Source of the DNA: CAZSAL01 sp964604825
GTDB taxonomy: Bacteria; Elusimicrobiota; Elusimicrobia; 2-01-FULL-59-12
Direction of reading: 5' to 3'
DNA: 64,000 nt
Assembly: GCA_964604825.1 (NCBI GenBank)
Contig: CAZSAL010000003.1
Span: 33,275-97,274 of the forward strand
Shown here: in pieces, positions 17,544 to 26,232 of the stretch
How the letters are laid out: each line of letters starts with the position of its first letter
How positions within the stretch are numbered: the stretch's first letter is position 1
Made by a program: the position numbers and the translations under genes
Notes under the pieces: generated by a model
Told to the model about the DNA's origin: nothing
What the model saw: only the letters and a program-made list of their open reading frames with translations
The model's database searches: none

Positions 17544-18376
17544 AAAGCGAGTTAAAAGTTAAAAGTAAAAAGGGAAAAGGTGCGGTTTATCTTTTTAATA
17601 GAGAGAACCTTACTTTTTACCTTTTACTTTTTACTTTTTCCCTGTCGCTGGTTTTTCCGGGCTGTAATTGGAAGATCAAACCTACGTACAGGGATAAAAA
17701 GATCGCATCGGATATCGAGCAGATGTGCTTCAAGGAATATCGCCTTTCAGTGAGGGCGCATCGCGAGGGCAATACGCTTGAGGCCTATCTGTGGCGGGTC
17801 GGCCTGCTTCAGCCCGGACGCACCGAGATGATGCCGGAGGCGGCCGATGCCCTGGAACGAGTGCTTTTATGCGCTACGCGCATTGCGCTCAGCACGGACG
17901 CACGCCTGCAGTTTGTGGAAGTAAAGATGTCTGACGTTCTATCCGGCGCCTCTGTGACCCTGTGGCGGTATGTGCCGGACATAAGGGATTCGATGTACAC
18001 GCGGATGGCGGAGGAAGAGTACATCAACCGGCTGGTTATGGAGGTGAAACCCGGCACGGGAAACGTTTCCATCCTGACCCCGCAATGGGATCCCCCTCTC
18101 ACTATGGATGAATTTTTGGCCAAACAGGTTATTCTGCGTGCAAAACGGTCAAGCCCGGTCAGCATTGTGGCTCATGAAGACCTCTCTGTGCCGCAGACGC
18201 TTGTGATCGTAATGGACAACTGGCCGGCAATCGAGAAGGAAGGCGATCCGGAAAAAGTGACCGGTATTTTGGAAATGTCGGCTCGTGCCGTGCTGCGCGG
18301 ATATCATTATCCGGGGTTCCAGAACATTATTATTCAGAACTCGAGCGGCGAAGCTGTGCGGCAGGCCAGATTATAG
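17540..18376 (+). CDS. Predicted lipoprotein with repeat-derived signal peptide
   Basis: A 278-residue protein of no recognised family. Its N-terminus has a Lys-rich n-region, a hydrophobic stretch and a lipobox-like FPGC (Cys42), so it is probably a lipoprotein. The whole signal region (17549-17645) is a palindromic repeat element also present at 22405, 39075 and 41730. The mature part is mixed alpha/beta with no motif I can name. It is coupled to the FtsH-like protease by an ATGA overlap, so it may be a partner or envelope target of it (inference). Confidence 0.75.
   Translation: MKSELKVKSKKGKGAVYLFNRENLTFYLLLFTFSLSLVFPGCNWKIKPTYRDKKIASDIEQMCFKEYRLSVRAHREGNTLEAYLWRVGLLQPGRTEMMPEAADALERVLLCATRIALSTDARLQFVEVKMSDVLSGASVTLWRYVPDIRDSMYTRMAEEEYINRLVMEVKPGTGNVSILTPQWDPPLTMDEFLAKQVILRAKRSSPVSIVAHEDLSVPQTLVIVMDNWPAIEKEGDPEKVTGILEMSARAVLRGYHYPGFQNIIIQNSSGEAVRQARL
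17549..17645. repeat. Family A palindromic element, inside coding sequence
   Basis: The left arm (from 17549) is made of AAAAGTTAAAAGT-type units and ends in AAAAGGTGCGGT. The right arm (17606-17645) is the near-complement, CTTTTTACTTTTT-type units. In frame the left arm codes Lys-rich residues and the right arm codes LTFYLLLFTFSL, which together form a signal peptide. The AAAGTGCGGT-type core recurs at about 22431 and, inverted, at about 39141. Confidence 0.8.
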
Positions 18377-18426
18377 ACGGAACCAATTTTGAAGCAGGGG
18401 GATAAGGGAGAAACGGAGAAACTTGA

Positions 18427-19134
18427 ATGGCTGAAGAACGCAATGGAAATGGGGCGGCGCCGCCGGCCAAAAGCCCGAAACACGACAAAGTTCGCCTGCT
18501 CCTGGCGGATGATCATTCGCTGTTTCGCGCCGGGTTAAAGGACCTGCTGGACGGGACATCGAGCTTTACCATCATCGGCGAAGCCTCGACTGGACCGGAA
18601 GCCATAGACATGGTGGAGAAAAAACGTCCGGATATAGTTCTAATGGATATCCGGCTGCCGGGCATGGACGGAATCGCCTGCACGCGTCAGATCAAAAAGA
18701 CGCATCCGGAAATGACCGTGCTTATACTGTCCATGTACGACGATGAATCGCACGTGCTGGAAGCCTTCAACGCCGGAGCAAACGGTTATTTGTCCAAGCT
18801 CCTCTCGGCGCAGGATCTGGTGCGCGCGATCGAAACGGTGCACCAGGACGGCTACCTGATCCCGGGAAACATCATGACCAGGCTCATGGGAGGCTTAAGA
18901 AAGCTCGACCTGACCGCCATGGAAGATGCCAACGGTGTGGTCACTAAGTCCGAACTGCGTGTGCTCTGCTCGCTGGTGCAGGGGCGGTCAAACAAGCAGA
19001 TAGCCGAAGAAATATTCGTTTCGGAAAAGACCGTTAAGAACCACCTCAATCACCTCTTCAAAAAGCTCGGAGTGAAAAATCGCACCGAAGCGGTGGTCAA
19101 GGCGATCGAACGCGGCCTGGTATCGATGCAATAA
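18427..19134 (+). CDS. NarL/FixJ-family response regulator
   Basis: A 235-residue regulator with a receiver (about 22-140; ADD at 27-29, phospho-acceptor Asp74 in IVLMDIRLP) and a LuxR-type helix-turn-helix (about 165-228; SELRVLCSLVQGRSNKQIAEEIF split around the first helices, then KTVKNHLNHLFKKLGV). The first 20 residues are a charged Gly/Pro tail. It follows the lipoprotein by 50 nt and ends the + strand signalling block. The partner kinase is not evident; the 12538 and 14656 kinases are the nearest candidates. Confidence 0.92.
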   Translation: MAEERNGNGAAPPAKSPKHDKVRLLLADDHSLFRAGLKDLLDGTSSFTIIGEASTGPEAIDMVEKKRPDIVLMDIRLPGMDGIACTRQIKKTHPEMTVLILSMYDDESHVLEAFNAGANGYLSKLLSAQDLVRAIETVHQDGYLIPGNIMTRLMGGLRKLDLTAMEDANGVVTKSELRVLCSLVQGRSNKQIAEEIFVSEKTVKNHLNHLFKKLGVKNRTEAVVKAIERGLVSMQ

Positions 19135-19400
19135 ACCCCCTGCCCTTCTCCATTGCGTGAAGGATGGGGGTTGCAGGGGGAATGGACTGGGTCCATTCCC
19201 CCCGGGTTGCACGTTATTGAAAACAGGGGTCAGACTGAAGGACGTGTAAGTGCCCTTCAGCCTGACCCCCATCTTTTGGAGGGTTTGGACCTGTTACCAG
19301 GTTGGATAATAACTTGGAAGCCCATCCGCCACAATCGGGCGGATGGGCTTCATTTTGTCCATCTTCTAAAGCCTCCCAGCGGGGAGGGGGTTCGCTGGGA
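19135..19400. other. Repeat-rich intergenic region with terminator-like hairpins
   Basis: No gene is seen between 19135 and 19440. The stretch holds G/C-tract inverted repeats around 19137-19203, a hairpin with GGGGTCAG..CTGAAGG and CCTTCAG..CTGACCCC arms (about 19226-19270), and the strong stem at 19320-19348. It separates convergent genes. Confidence 0.6.
19320..19357 (+). terminator. Rho-independent terminator-like hairpin
   Basis: A perfect 11-bp stem (19320-19330 with 19338-19348, 7-nt loop) is followed by TTCATTTTG. It lies downstream of the NarL-type regulator and could also stop transcription from the facing gene at 19441. Confidence 0.6.
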
Positions 19401-19440
19401 AGAATGTTGTTGTACTATCTTTAAACTAACGCCTATCAAA

Positions 19441-22242
19441 TCACAGTTTTATTTCATTTGTGCCATCAACAGAGCCCGTATAAAGTCCTTGAGCTTTATT
19501 TATAGCGTCCTTTGCAGTCTGAGAAGCGCTTTGAGCCGCTGCTGCTTGTCCTTTTGCCCACGCATCATTGGCTGAATTAGTAGCTAAATTTGCTTCGCGC
19601 TGGGCCAAGGTGGCCTGCTGTTGAGCATAGGCTAGATTCCCTCTCTGAGCAGCACTTATAGCGTTTTTAGCGAAAGTTTGTGCTGTGCTTGAATGTGTTT
19701 GGACCTCGTGATCTAATGCGACCTGCTGGGATCCCTCCTCCTTATTCAATACTTGCTGCGCGGCAGTATCGGCCTGCTGTTGTTCTTGCTGACGCTGGTG
19801 CTCTATCTGTATCGGCGATGTGGCGTTGGAAGGGTTAACCAGATTGCTCTCTGGGAAGCCCTGCGCCTCCATGAATTCAGCTGATACAGATTTTGGAACG
19901 TTCAGATCCGTTAAATTGGGAGAAGTAGTCAGAATTCCTACCAATAATGCGTGAGTGGTGGGATCGTATTTCGGGGTATATGTTGCCACCAGTGTGGAGG
20001 TTTGTTTGCCATTAGTGTTTTCGTGATTCATGTTTACATCAACAGCGCTGTTGTTCCGATTAATTGCAGTTAATGGCGACACTTCCATAAGCGCACCATT
20101 AGCCTGATCGAAGAGGTAAGAGGCAGTATTGAATTGGACGCCGTCTATATTTTGCGGGTTTCCTTGAACGTAATAGGTGCCGGTATCATCAAATGATTTC
20201 AAGTCTTTCCCATCAGCGTTCAAAGCTACAGTTTTTGTCTTGATGTCTTTGGGTTTTCCATCCAATTCCACGTAATTTGCGCCGTTATGAATGCTGGTTC
20301 CAGAAACGTTTGAAATCATTTCGCGATCTTTGTCGCCGTTGGTGTAATGATAAACGGGCTCGTTATTCTTGTCAGCCCAATAGCCGTCAATAATATTTGC
20401 AGTGTCAATTTTCACCTTATTCGCACGGGAAGTGATTTGTCCTGGGGCGCCATCAGTCTCATTAGGAAGCGTTACTTTGAAGTCTTGTTCGTATGTTTTT
20501 CCCGTATATGTCGGGTTTTGATCAGCTAAAGTGCTCAGGTCAAGTTTTAGAGAGACATCGCCTGATTTATAAGCGTCTTTTGCAGCAGTGGGGAATTCAT
20601 TGATAAGCGAACCCGCTCCGGAAGCCCAAACATAATTCGCGCCTTTTGGATCGGCCTGGGTCTGGTTTTTATTGAGGGCGCCTGTCTCGAAATGGATGAG
20701 GGTTTGAGAGCCATCGGGAGACTTCCTTGCGATGTAATACCCTTGATTCTGGTCTCCTGCATAATAAAGAGGCTGAGAACTGGCGCCGTTTCCGAGGTCT
20801 ATCGTATATGAAGTGTCGTCTGCTGCAGGTGGCGTAACGGCAAATTCGTTCCTTGTCTCAGATTGATCTGTGCCCGTTTTAGAGTTGTGATCCTGGTAGA
20901 TAAAGTAATTATCTGTGTTTGAGAAGGTGGAAGCCTGCCCGATGCTGGAATCGCCAGCTTTATTTGGAACATTTATCCCGCTCCTCGCGTGATATACGAA
21001 GGCCGTTGTCTTACTTGCCGGATACGTAAGGGTAGTACCTGCTATGGTCATTTGCTGGCTATTTGGTTTGACTATTTCATCGGTCTTTTGATCTGGAACA
21101 GGGAAAAGAGTGGAGTCGTTTACCGCAAAAACAGCGCCGGAATCCTGTCCACCGTTTTTGTTTTTGGTAAAGGCTGATTCTCCCGATTTTAAAAGACTCT
21201 TCACTATGTTTGCGTTTATCCCTGAAGCAAGCTCTAATTGGTTGTTGCTGTTTTTCTGCACTCTTGTGTAAGTTGTTGAAACTTCTCCGTCTGCGTCGGC
21301 AATCTTAATGGTTTGCAGTTTCGATCCCGCATAATTGAAAGAGGTTCTATTTTTAGTAGTGTCTGAGCAATTCAGGGCGTATGTCCAGGAATTGCCCGCG
21401 GTTCCTTTGCCTTTTGCCGTTACCGTTAGAGATGTGGCTACGCCGTTCTCTCCGAAATCAACGGAAAATGAATACGGCTTCGAATAATTTAGGAGTTGAT
21501 TGGGAGATATTCCCAGGGCCAGTTCAGCAGTTTCATTCGCAGCCTGATCATCATGGTGCGTGCCTACGGCCCATGCTGTCCATGCATTTAACGTTTTGCT
21601 GAAGAATACATGATATGCCTGACCTGTAGAGTCATGCCATTCGCTGTTCTGAAAGGGGCCCGTTTCATTGCGCGTAAGATGGATGGGGACAGTGGTTTTG
21701 ACGTTCCCATTGCTAGGCATTTCCCAGTCTGCAAAAGTCCAGTCCGTTGCCTGCTCATCCTTGGCTGCGCCGCTGGGGCCTTTTACGGACTGATAGATCT
21801 TAAGGGCCATGGAAGCCAACATGGCGTCCTGTCCTATTTTGCTGTTGCTGCTCGTTGCGGAAAGCACTGTGCCCAGTAGCAACCCGTCGTTTGAAAGCGT
21901 ATCAATGATGTCTGAACCAGATGATGGGGATTGACCGGCATCCGCATGGCCTGTGGTAACATGCAGCCCCGCTGAAAGACTAAGTGCCTTAGCATCTTGG
22001 TCAGAAACCGAACCTCCGGGGACGTCCTTTGCTGCATTATCCAGGCCGATGCCTGTAGGATTTGATCCCGAGGGATTGTAATTGACGGGAGAGCCCCCTG
22101 AAATGTTTACTGTTGCGTTAACAGGAACAGATGGGAGAAAGGCAATGATGAATGAAAGCAAAGCGCCCAGGAGGCGGGAGTGTTCCATGGCCCCTATGGA
22201 ACACTCCCGCGTGAAAAATGTCCGATGAAGTTTTCTTCTCAT
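19441..22242 (-). CDS. Large secreted protein of unknown function
   Basis: Up to 933 residues. A signal peptide is clear (LLGALLSFIIAFLPSVPVNA), with either ATG 22242 or ATG 22188 (MEHSRLLG) as start; the latter gives a classic short signal peptide. The body is Asn/Thr/Ser/Gly-rich and beta-looking, with no recognised domain. The last 130 residues (from about 800) are Gln/Ala-rich and coiled-coil-like (EQQQADTAAQQVL, AQQQATLAQREANLA). A 14-bp perfect hairpin overlaps the second start. The phased-box promoter at 22324-22377 puts it with the pilus and surface genes. A fibrous surface protein is an inference. Confidence 0.75.
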   Translation of the reverse strand: MRRKLHRTFFTRECSIGAMEHSRLLGALLSFIIAFLPSVPVNATVNISGGSPVNYNPSGSNPTGIGLDNAAKDVPGGSVSDQDAKALSLSAGLHVTTGHADAGQSPSSGSDIIDTLSNDGLLLGTVLSATSSNSKIGQDAMLASMALKIYQSVKGPSGAAKDEQATDWTFADWEMPSNGNVKTTVPIHLTRNETGPFQNSEWHDSTGQAYHVFFSKTLNAWTAWAVGTHHDDQAANETAELALGISPNQLLNYSKPYSFSVDFGENGVATSLTVTAKGKGTAGNSWTYALNCSDTTKNRTSFNYAGSKLQTIKIADADGEVSTTYTRVQKNSNNQLELASGINANIVKSLLKSGESAFTKNKNGGQDSGAVFAVNDSTLFPVPDQKTDEIVKPNSQQMTIAGTTLTYPASKTTAFVYHARSGINVPNKAGDSSIGQASTFSNTDNYFIYQDHNSKTGTDQSETRNEFAVTPPAADDTSYTIDLGNGASSQPLYYAGDQNQGYYIARKSPDGSQTLIHFETGALNKNQTQADPKGANYVWASGAGSLINEFPTAAKDAYKSGDVSLKLDLSTLADQNPTYTGKTYEQDFKVTLPNETDGAPGQITSRANKVKIDTANIIDGYWADKNNEPVYHYTNGDKDREMISNVSGTSIHNGANYVELDGKPKDIKTKTVALNADGKDLKSFDDTGTYYVQGNPQNIDGVQFNTASYLFDQANGALMEVSPLTAINRNNSAVDVNMNHENTNGKQTSTLVATYTPKYDPTTHALLVGILTTSPNLTDLNVPKSVSAEFMEAQGFPESNLVNPSNATSPIQIEHQRQQEQQQADTAAQQVLNKEEGSQQVALDHEVQTHSSTAQTFAKNAISAAQRGNLAYAQQQATLAQREANLATNSANDAWAKGQAAAAQSASQTAKDAINKAQGLYTGSVDGTNEIKL
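22173..22207. promoter_or_regulatory. Perfect hairpin overlapping the 22188 start codon
   Basis: Arms CGGGAGTGTTCCAT and ATGGAACACTCCCG (14 bp, 7-nt loop) flank the loop, so the ATG at 22188 is the first triplet of the 3' arm in the - strand mRNA. If 22188 is the real start the hairpin would hide it. If 22242 is the start, the hairpin encodes part of the n-region. This may be a small mobile palindrome or a translational control site. Confidence 0.45.
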
Positions 22243-22323
22243 AAAAAATATCTCAGAGCGCCGACCTTGTCTCGCTTTATGACATCTTCCCTTCCCTGGA
22301 AAGATGGACCCCGTGACGCTTTA

Positions 22324-22377
22324 AGTGTAGAGATTTAGTGTTACAGGAGGATTAAGGAATTATTACAGGAGGGTAAA
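22324..22377 (-). promoter_or_regulatory. 11-bp phased TAAC-box promoter (22242 gene)
   Basis: Read on the - strand: TTTAC (22377-22373), GTAAT (from 22366), TTAAT (from 22355) and GTAAC (22344-22340), each 11 bp apart. TACACT (22329-22324) starts 15 nt after the start of the last box. Confidence 0.78.
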
Positions 22378-22404
22378 TTCTGAGGGACTAGAAGGCCCAG
22401 TTTA

Positions 22405-22490
22405 ACCGGGGGTGAAAGGTAAAAAAAAGGGAAAAAGTGCGGTGTTTCCGTTAAGAAAACCTCACCTTTTCCCTTTTAAATTTTACGTAT
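22405..22490. repeat. Family A palindromic element, intergenic copy
   Basis: An AAAAAAAGGGAAAAAGTGCGGT arm region and a CACCTTTTCCCTTTTAAATT arm region face each other around a GTTTCC centre. It is the only copy of this family in the window outside a coding sequence. It sits between the 22500 gene and the promoter of the 22242 gene. Confidence 0.65.
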
Positions 22491-22499
22491 AACCTGACG

Positions 22500-22778
22500 T
22501 TATTCCTGGCTGAAAGTAAACTTTACGCCCTTATATTTGGCGGTCCAGAGGTTGTAAAGCCAGGCCATCAGCGACAGGACAAGAGACACAACCAGCGCGT
22601 AAACAACTGTAAACAACGCAGTCGCGGCCAGTTTCTGCCAGAAGGCTGTAATACGGATGTTTGGATTCGGAAGAATAAAGAAACTGATAATTCCAACTAC
22701 CAGGCCCACGATGAGGAATATACGCAGAGCGTTGATAAACACAGATCCGGGCGCTATAGACTTTAATTCATAGTTCAT
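22500..22778 (-). CDS. Small two-helix membrane protein
   Basis: A 92-residue protein with two membrane segments (about 18-36, ALRIFLIVGLVVGIISFF, and about 55-75, FTVVYALVVSLVLSLMAW) and a short hydrophilic tail. No family is recognised with confidence. AAAGGA precedes ATG 22778, which is 17 nt after the previous gene, so it is probably the last gene of the Tad operon. Confidence 0.75.
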   Translation of the reverse strand: MNYELKSIAPGSVFINALRIFLIVGLVVGIISFFILPNPNIRITAFWQKLAATALFTVVYALVVSLVLSLMAWLYNLWTAKYKGVKFTFSQE

Positions 22779-22795
22779 TGAGTATGTCCTTTCTT

Positions 22796-23926
22796 CTAGG
22801 TTGTTTCGGGCTTCATCCCGCCGCTATCAACTTCAGACGCATCTGGCGTCTGGTCAAGTGGCGGGGTCAGCGCGATCAGTGTTTTAACCACCGCGGAGTT
22901 TTGTCCCGGAACGCATAAAACTGCAGCTTCATAAGAAGCATCCTGGAAGCTGACCGGGCCGCGCATTACTTCGCCTTCTTTCTGAAGAGCGGCATTTACG
23001 AGGTTAGCAAAATTGGCGTCAGTGATCAAATCCATCATATGCCCGCCGTGAGGAAGATCGCTGTTGGCGCTGTCATAAATAAGCGCGTTGTCCTTGTCCG
23101 CTGCCAGCATGCGTGCGCCCGGAAGGAATGATTCGGCGAAAAGCCGTACCATGGATTTTTCCTGGTCGCCGTGCTCTACGGTCTGCGCGTAGCGGTTTTG
23201 CCATTCGGCCTTGAACCTCAGAATCAGGTCGTTGAGGGAAGTATTGATAATCCCGAACAATTCCGACGATTCCGGGAGATTTGCCTCAGGCGCGGAAGTG
23301 TTTACGCTGAGAATATTCCGGTTAAGAATGCTCAGCGGAACATAAAAGTAATGCCTGACGGCGGAAATAATTACAACTACGGAGAATACCGCAAGTCCAA
23401 GAAAGATAGTGAAAAGCGCGGTGCCGGACGACGCTATCTGGCTTTCCACAAGATGATAAGTTATCTCTATGCGCATTGCGCCTATAGGCTGCGGCTGGCC
23501 CTGAATTTTCAGGGGGGCGATCAGAATAAGCGATTTCCCGCCGGCGTTTGAAGATACGTTCATTCCGCCGTCACCTGTATTGAGCACGGTGGAAATCTGC
23601 TTGTCGTCGAGCATTGTTCCCACTCGCTGCGGGTCGATATGGTAGCGGATTTCTCCTTTCTGATCCACGACGATTACGGATGTTACTTCAGGATCAGCTT
23701 CAAGTGATTCGACTATCTGGAGCAGGGAAACATCGTCATCGCTCTGAATGGCCTGGGCGGTCAGGATGGTGTAGACTCTGCTGATGAAATTCACCTTCTC
23801 TCGGAGGCGCAGATCCAGCAGGCCGTTTTCCTGTTTGTAAAAAAAGCTGTGCATCATCAGCGTCACCGTCAGGGTGATGCCGCATGCGATAATGGCAAAC
23901 TTCGCAAAAATGGACAGCTTTTTCAT
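22796..23926 (-). CDS. Membrane sensor-like protein without output domain
   Basis: A 376-residue protein. The start is ATG 23926, overlapping the TPR gene stop (ATGA). It has an N-terminal membrane segment (about 6-24), an extracytoplasmic Cache/PAS-like region (about 30-165, with VTSVIVVDQKGEIRYHID, a typical Cache strand pattern), a second membrane segment (about 170-192), a HAMP-like linker (YVPLSILNRNI) and a 150-residue cytoplasmic domain of unknown type. There is no kinase, cyclase or methyl-accepting motif. It may sense an envelope signal for the pilus machine (inference). Confidence 0.75.
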   Translation of the reverse strand: MKKLSIFAKFAIIACGITLTVTLMMHSFFYKQENGLLDLRLREKVNFISRVYTILTAQAIQSDDDVSLLQIVESLEADPEVTSVIVVDQKGEIRYHIDPQRVGTMLDDKQISTVLNTGDGGMNVSSNAGGKSLILIAPLKIQGQPQPIGAMRIEITYHLVESQIASSGTALFTIFLGLAVFSVVVIISAVRHYFYVPLSILNRNILSVNTSAPEANLPESSELFGIINTSLNDLILRFKAEWQNRYAQTVEHGDQEKSMVRLFAESFLPGARMLAADKDNALIYDSANSDLPHGGHMMDLITDANFANLVNAALQKEGEVMRGPVSFQDASYEAAVLCVPGQNSAVVKTLIALTPPLDQTPDASEVDSGGMKPETT

Positions 23927-25365
23927 GGTGTTTCCGCGGCCTGGCCGGCGCTGACCGCAGCCCACGCGTTTTTGGCGCGCTCATAGGCTATATAAATATG
24001 TTCATTTGTCGGATCAAGCTGTTTGGCTATCTCCAGTTCTTCAACAGCGCGATGGAAATCTTTTTCCCTGAAAGCCTGCAGCCCCTGGCGGTAATGCGTC
24101 AGGGCTTCTTCCGGGTTAGGAGGCGGGCCTTTGGGCGCCTGCGCCACAACGGGAGCGGATGAAACCTCCACAACAGCAGGCTTGGGAGCCGGTTTTGGTT
24201 TGGGCTGGCGGTTTATCCTGGCAAGCCGTTCAGCCTCCTGAATCAGCTTCTGCGAGCGCTGGATCTCAAAGCCGTATTGAATGGATTTTTCCCAGTCTTT
24301 GATGGCCAGAACGTAGAGATGCTTTGATAATTCCTGGTGAGCGCGCTTAAATGCAGCCTGCCCGATAAGAATGCGGATTTTCGCGGACATCCGGCGCGCT
24401 TCCTCATGGCGGGGATCGAGCTGAAGCAGTTCGTTGTAGCTGTCCAGCGCTCCCTCAAGATCGTGCTGTTCGTACTGCTCGCCGGCCTGTGTGGCAAGCC
24501 TGTTAATCCGGTCCTTACGTATCCCCAGTTCGACTTTTGCCATCAGAAGAAGCAGCCCGCGCTGTTTGAATGAAGGATCGAGCGCTATGGCATTTGACCA
24601 GTTATCAAGCGCCTCAACCATGTCTCCGTGATGGTAATGAAGATAACCCGTCTCAAATTCCTTCTGCGCCATCATGTGGCGCACTTCATGGATCTTTTTT
24701 AGCGCTGGTTCATAGTGGGGATCCACAACCAGGGCCTGTTTCCAATAGTCCAGGGCAACGACATTCTGGCCGTCGGCCAGGGCTTTATTGCCTTTGCGCA
24801 TGAAGTCTTCAAGCAGGTTCCGTCGGCTTTGATTGTCCTGGGAAATTTTCATGCGCCCAACTGTGTCTCGAAGGGAAGCCACGTCCTGATAATACGGGTC
24901 GATGGAATAGATCTTATTCAGCAGATCGAGGGATTCGTCGTAGCGTCCCTCGCGGTAAAAATCCACGGCGTCGCGGTAAAAAACATCCAGAGTTTCACGG
25001 GCGATTGACTGTTTGGTTGAGCGTATGGATTCCTCATAAAGCCGGTCTTCTGACGACGACATGCGCCCGGCATCCATGGAGGCCGCCTTCATCAGCTGGA
25101 CGTCCCGGGCGTCGGGCGCGTCGTCGCCCGCGGCATACAGAAAGGATACGGAGAAGAGGAGCAAAAGTAATAGAACCGACAGGAATACTTCATTACTCCC
25201 TCGCCCGCAGAAGGCGGGAAAGGGCGGGGGTGAGGGTAGGTTGTCGTCCATGCTGGCTACTGGGAACCCCTCACCCGGTCGCCATGCTTCTGGCGACCGG
25301 CCTCTCCCCGTGGTCGGGGCGAGGCAGTCGGAAAAAATCGACTTCAAGCTAGTTTTCATGTTCAT
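23923..25365 (-). CDS. TPR-repeat secreted protein of the Tad operon (TadD-like position)
   Basis: A 480-residue protein with a signal-like hydrophobic stretch (about 62-78, FLSVLLLLLLFSVSFLYAAG) and TPR units (about 125-360 and again 425-470: FYREGRYDESLDLLNKI, HHGDMVEALDNWSNAIALDP, YEQHDLEGALDSYNELLQLDP). A Pro/Lys linker separates them. The position matches TadD, a TPR protein of Tad loci, but it is larger. The first 55 residues are unusual: the DNA between the coupled start (ATGA with tadC at 25365) and the signal stretch is a G/C-rich palindromic repeat. A later ATG (25251) could also be used. Confidence 0.78.
   Translation of the reverse strand: MNMKTSLKSIFSDCLAPTTGRGRSPEAWRPGEGFPVASMDDNLPSPPPFPAFCGRGSNEVFLSVLLLLLLFSVSFLYAAGDDAPDARDVQLMKAASMDAGRMSSSEDRLYEESIRSTKQSIARETLDVFYRDAVDFYREGRYDESLDLLNKIYSIDPYYQDVASLRDTVGRMKISQDNQSRRNLLEDFMRKGNKALADGQNVVALDYWKQALVVDPHYEPALKKIHEVRHMMAQKEFETGYLHYHHGDMVEALDNWSNAIALDPSFKQRGLLLLMAKVELGIRKDRINRLATQAGEQYEQHDLEGALDSYNELLQLDPRHEEARRMSAKIRILIGQAAFKRAHQELSKHLYVLAIKDWEKSIQYGFEIQRSQKLIQEAERLARINRQPKPKPAPKPAVVEVSSAPVVAQAPKGPPPNPEEALTHYRQGLQAFREKDFHRAVEELEIAKQLDPTNEHIYIAYERAKNAWAAVSAGQAAETP
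25195..25330. repeat. Family C G/C-rich repeat inside the TPR gene
   Basis: It holds inverted segments (GGTCGCCA..TGGCGACC, CTCTCCCC..GGGGCGAGG and CCTCACCC..GGGTGAGGG) and encodes Pro/Gly/Ser/Arg-rich residues before the signal stretch. A shorter related piece (CCCCACGTTCCGCGGGCGAGGG-type, encoding PSPRSAGEG) lies at 52930-52952 in the tadG-like gene, also at the N-terminus. Confidence 0.65.
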
Positions 25366-26219
25366 TTTCCGCCCAAAAAGGTCATGGCCAGCGGCCCGAA
25401 GATTATCACAAACACAATGGGAAAAAAGAATACCATCATGGGGAAAAGTATTTTTACCGGAGCTTTCCCGGCTATTTCCTCGGCGCGCAGAATGCGGCGG
25501 GTGCGCATGTCTTCCGAATAGGATCTAAGTACTCCTGCAAGGCTTGTCCCCAGTTCTTCGGACTGAATAATAATTGATGTGAGCGCCTGAATATCCGGGA
25601 GATTCGTCCGGAAAGCCAGGTGTTCAAGCACTTCCCTGCGGGATGTTCCCAGACGATTTTCCTTCAGCATTTTCGTCAGCTCGTCCTTCAAAGGGGACGG
25701 CTTCATCTTCTCCAGTATGCGTTCTATGGACGCCATTAAATCTACTCCGCTTTCGAGAGCAAGGCAGAGCAGGTTAATCAATGCCGGGAGCTGCCGTTGA
25801 ATGCTTCTCTGACGCGCATTAATCTTCCCTTTGATATAAAAATCTACAAGGAAAAAACTCCCTCCCAGGGACAAGATCCATGCGCCTATATTGGTAACAC
25901 CGTTCCGCCATAAAAAAATGGCGGCCAATACGACGCTAAGCTCCTTGAACGTAAGAAAATCTTCCGGTTTCCATCCATGCACATTGCCGCTGCGCAGCAG
26001 CAGGAGATCCCATTTCTGGCGCAGCCTGGCGTTGCTCAAGAAAAACCTGTTAAATGCGAATCGCGGCAGTTTGCGATCTTCTGTGGGCGCCAGAATACCG
26101 TCTGTTGATTTATTGAAGACGGTGCGGTGTTTAACCTTGCCGGGTTTGGGAGCCATCCCGATTAGAGTGTAAACAACGATCCCTATGGGAACAGCTATCA
26201 ATAATAGATTGAAGTCCAT
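25362..26219 (-). CDS. tadC: Tad pilus inner-membrane protein TadC
   Basis: A 285-residue T2SSF/GspF-domain protein that forms the inner-membrane platform of the Flp pilus with TadB. An N-terminal membrane segment (about 4-20), a T2SSF domain (about 130-260: QLPALINLLCLALESGVDLMASIERI) and a C-terminal membrane segment (KILFPMMVFFFPIVFVIIFGP) are visible. It lies directly after tadB (13-nt gap) and overlaps the TPR gene by 4 nt. Confidence 0.9.
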   Translation of the reverse strand: MDFNLLLIAVPIGIVVYTLIGMAPKPGKVKHRTVFNKSTDGILAPTEDRKLPRFAFNRFFLSNARLRQKWDLLLLRSGNVHGWKPEDFLTFKELSVVLAAIFLWRNGVTNIGAWILSLGGSFFLVDFYIKGKINARQRSIQRQLPALINLLCLALESGVDLMASIERILEKMKPSPLKDELTKMLKENRLGTSRREVLEHLAFRTNLPDIQALTSIIIQSEELGTSLAGVLRSYSEDMRTRRILRAEEIAGKAPVKILFPMMVFFFPIVFVIIFGPLAMTFLGGK

Positions 26220-26232
26220 AAAGGTTTATCCA

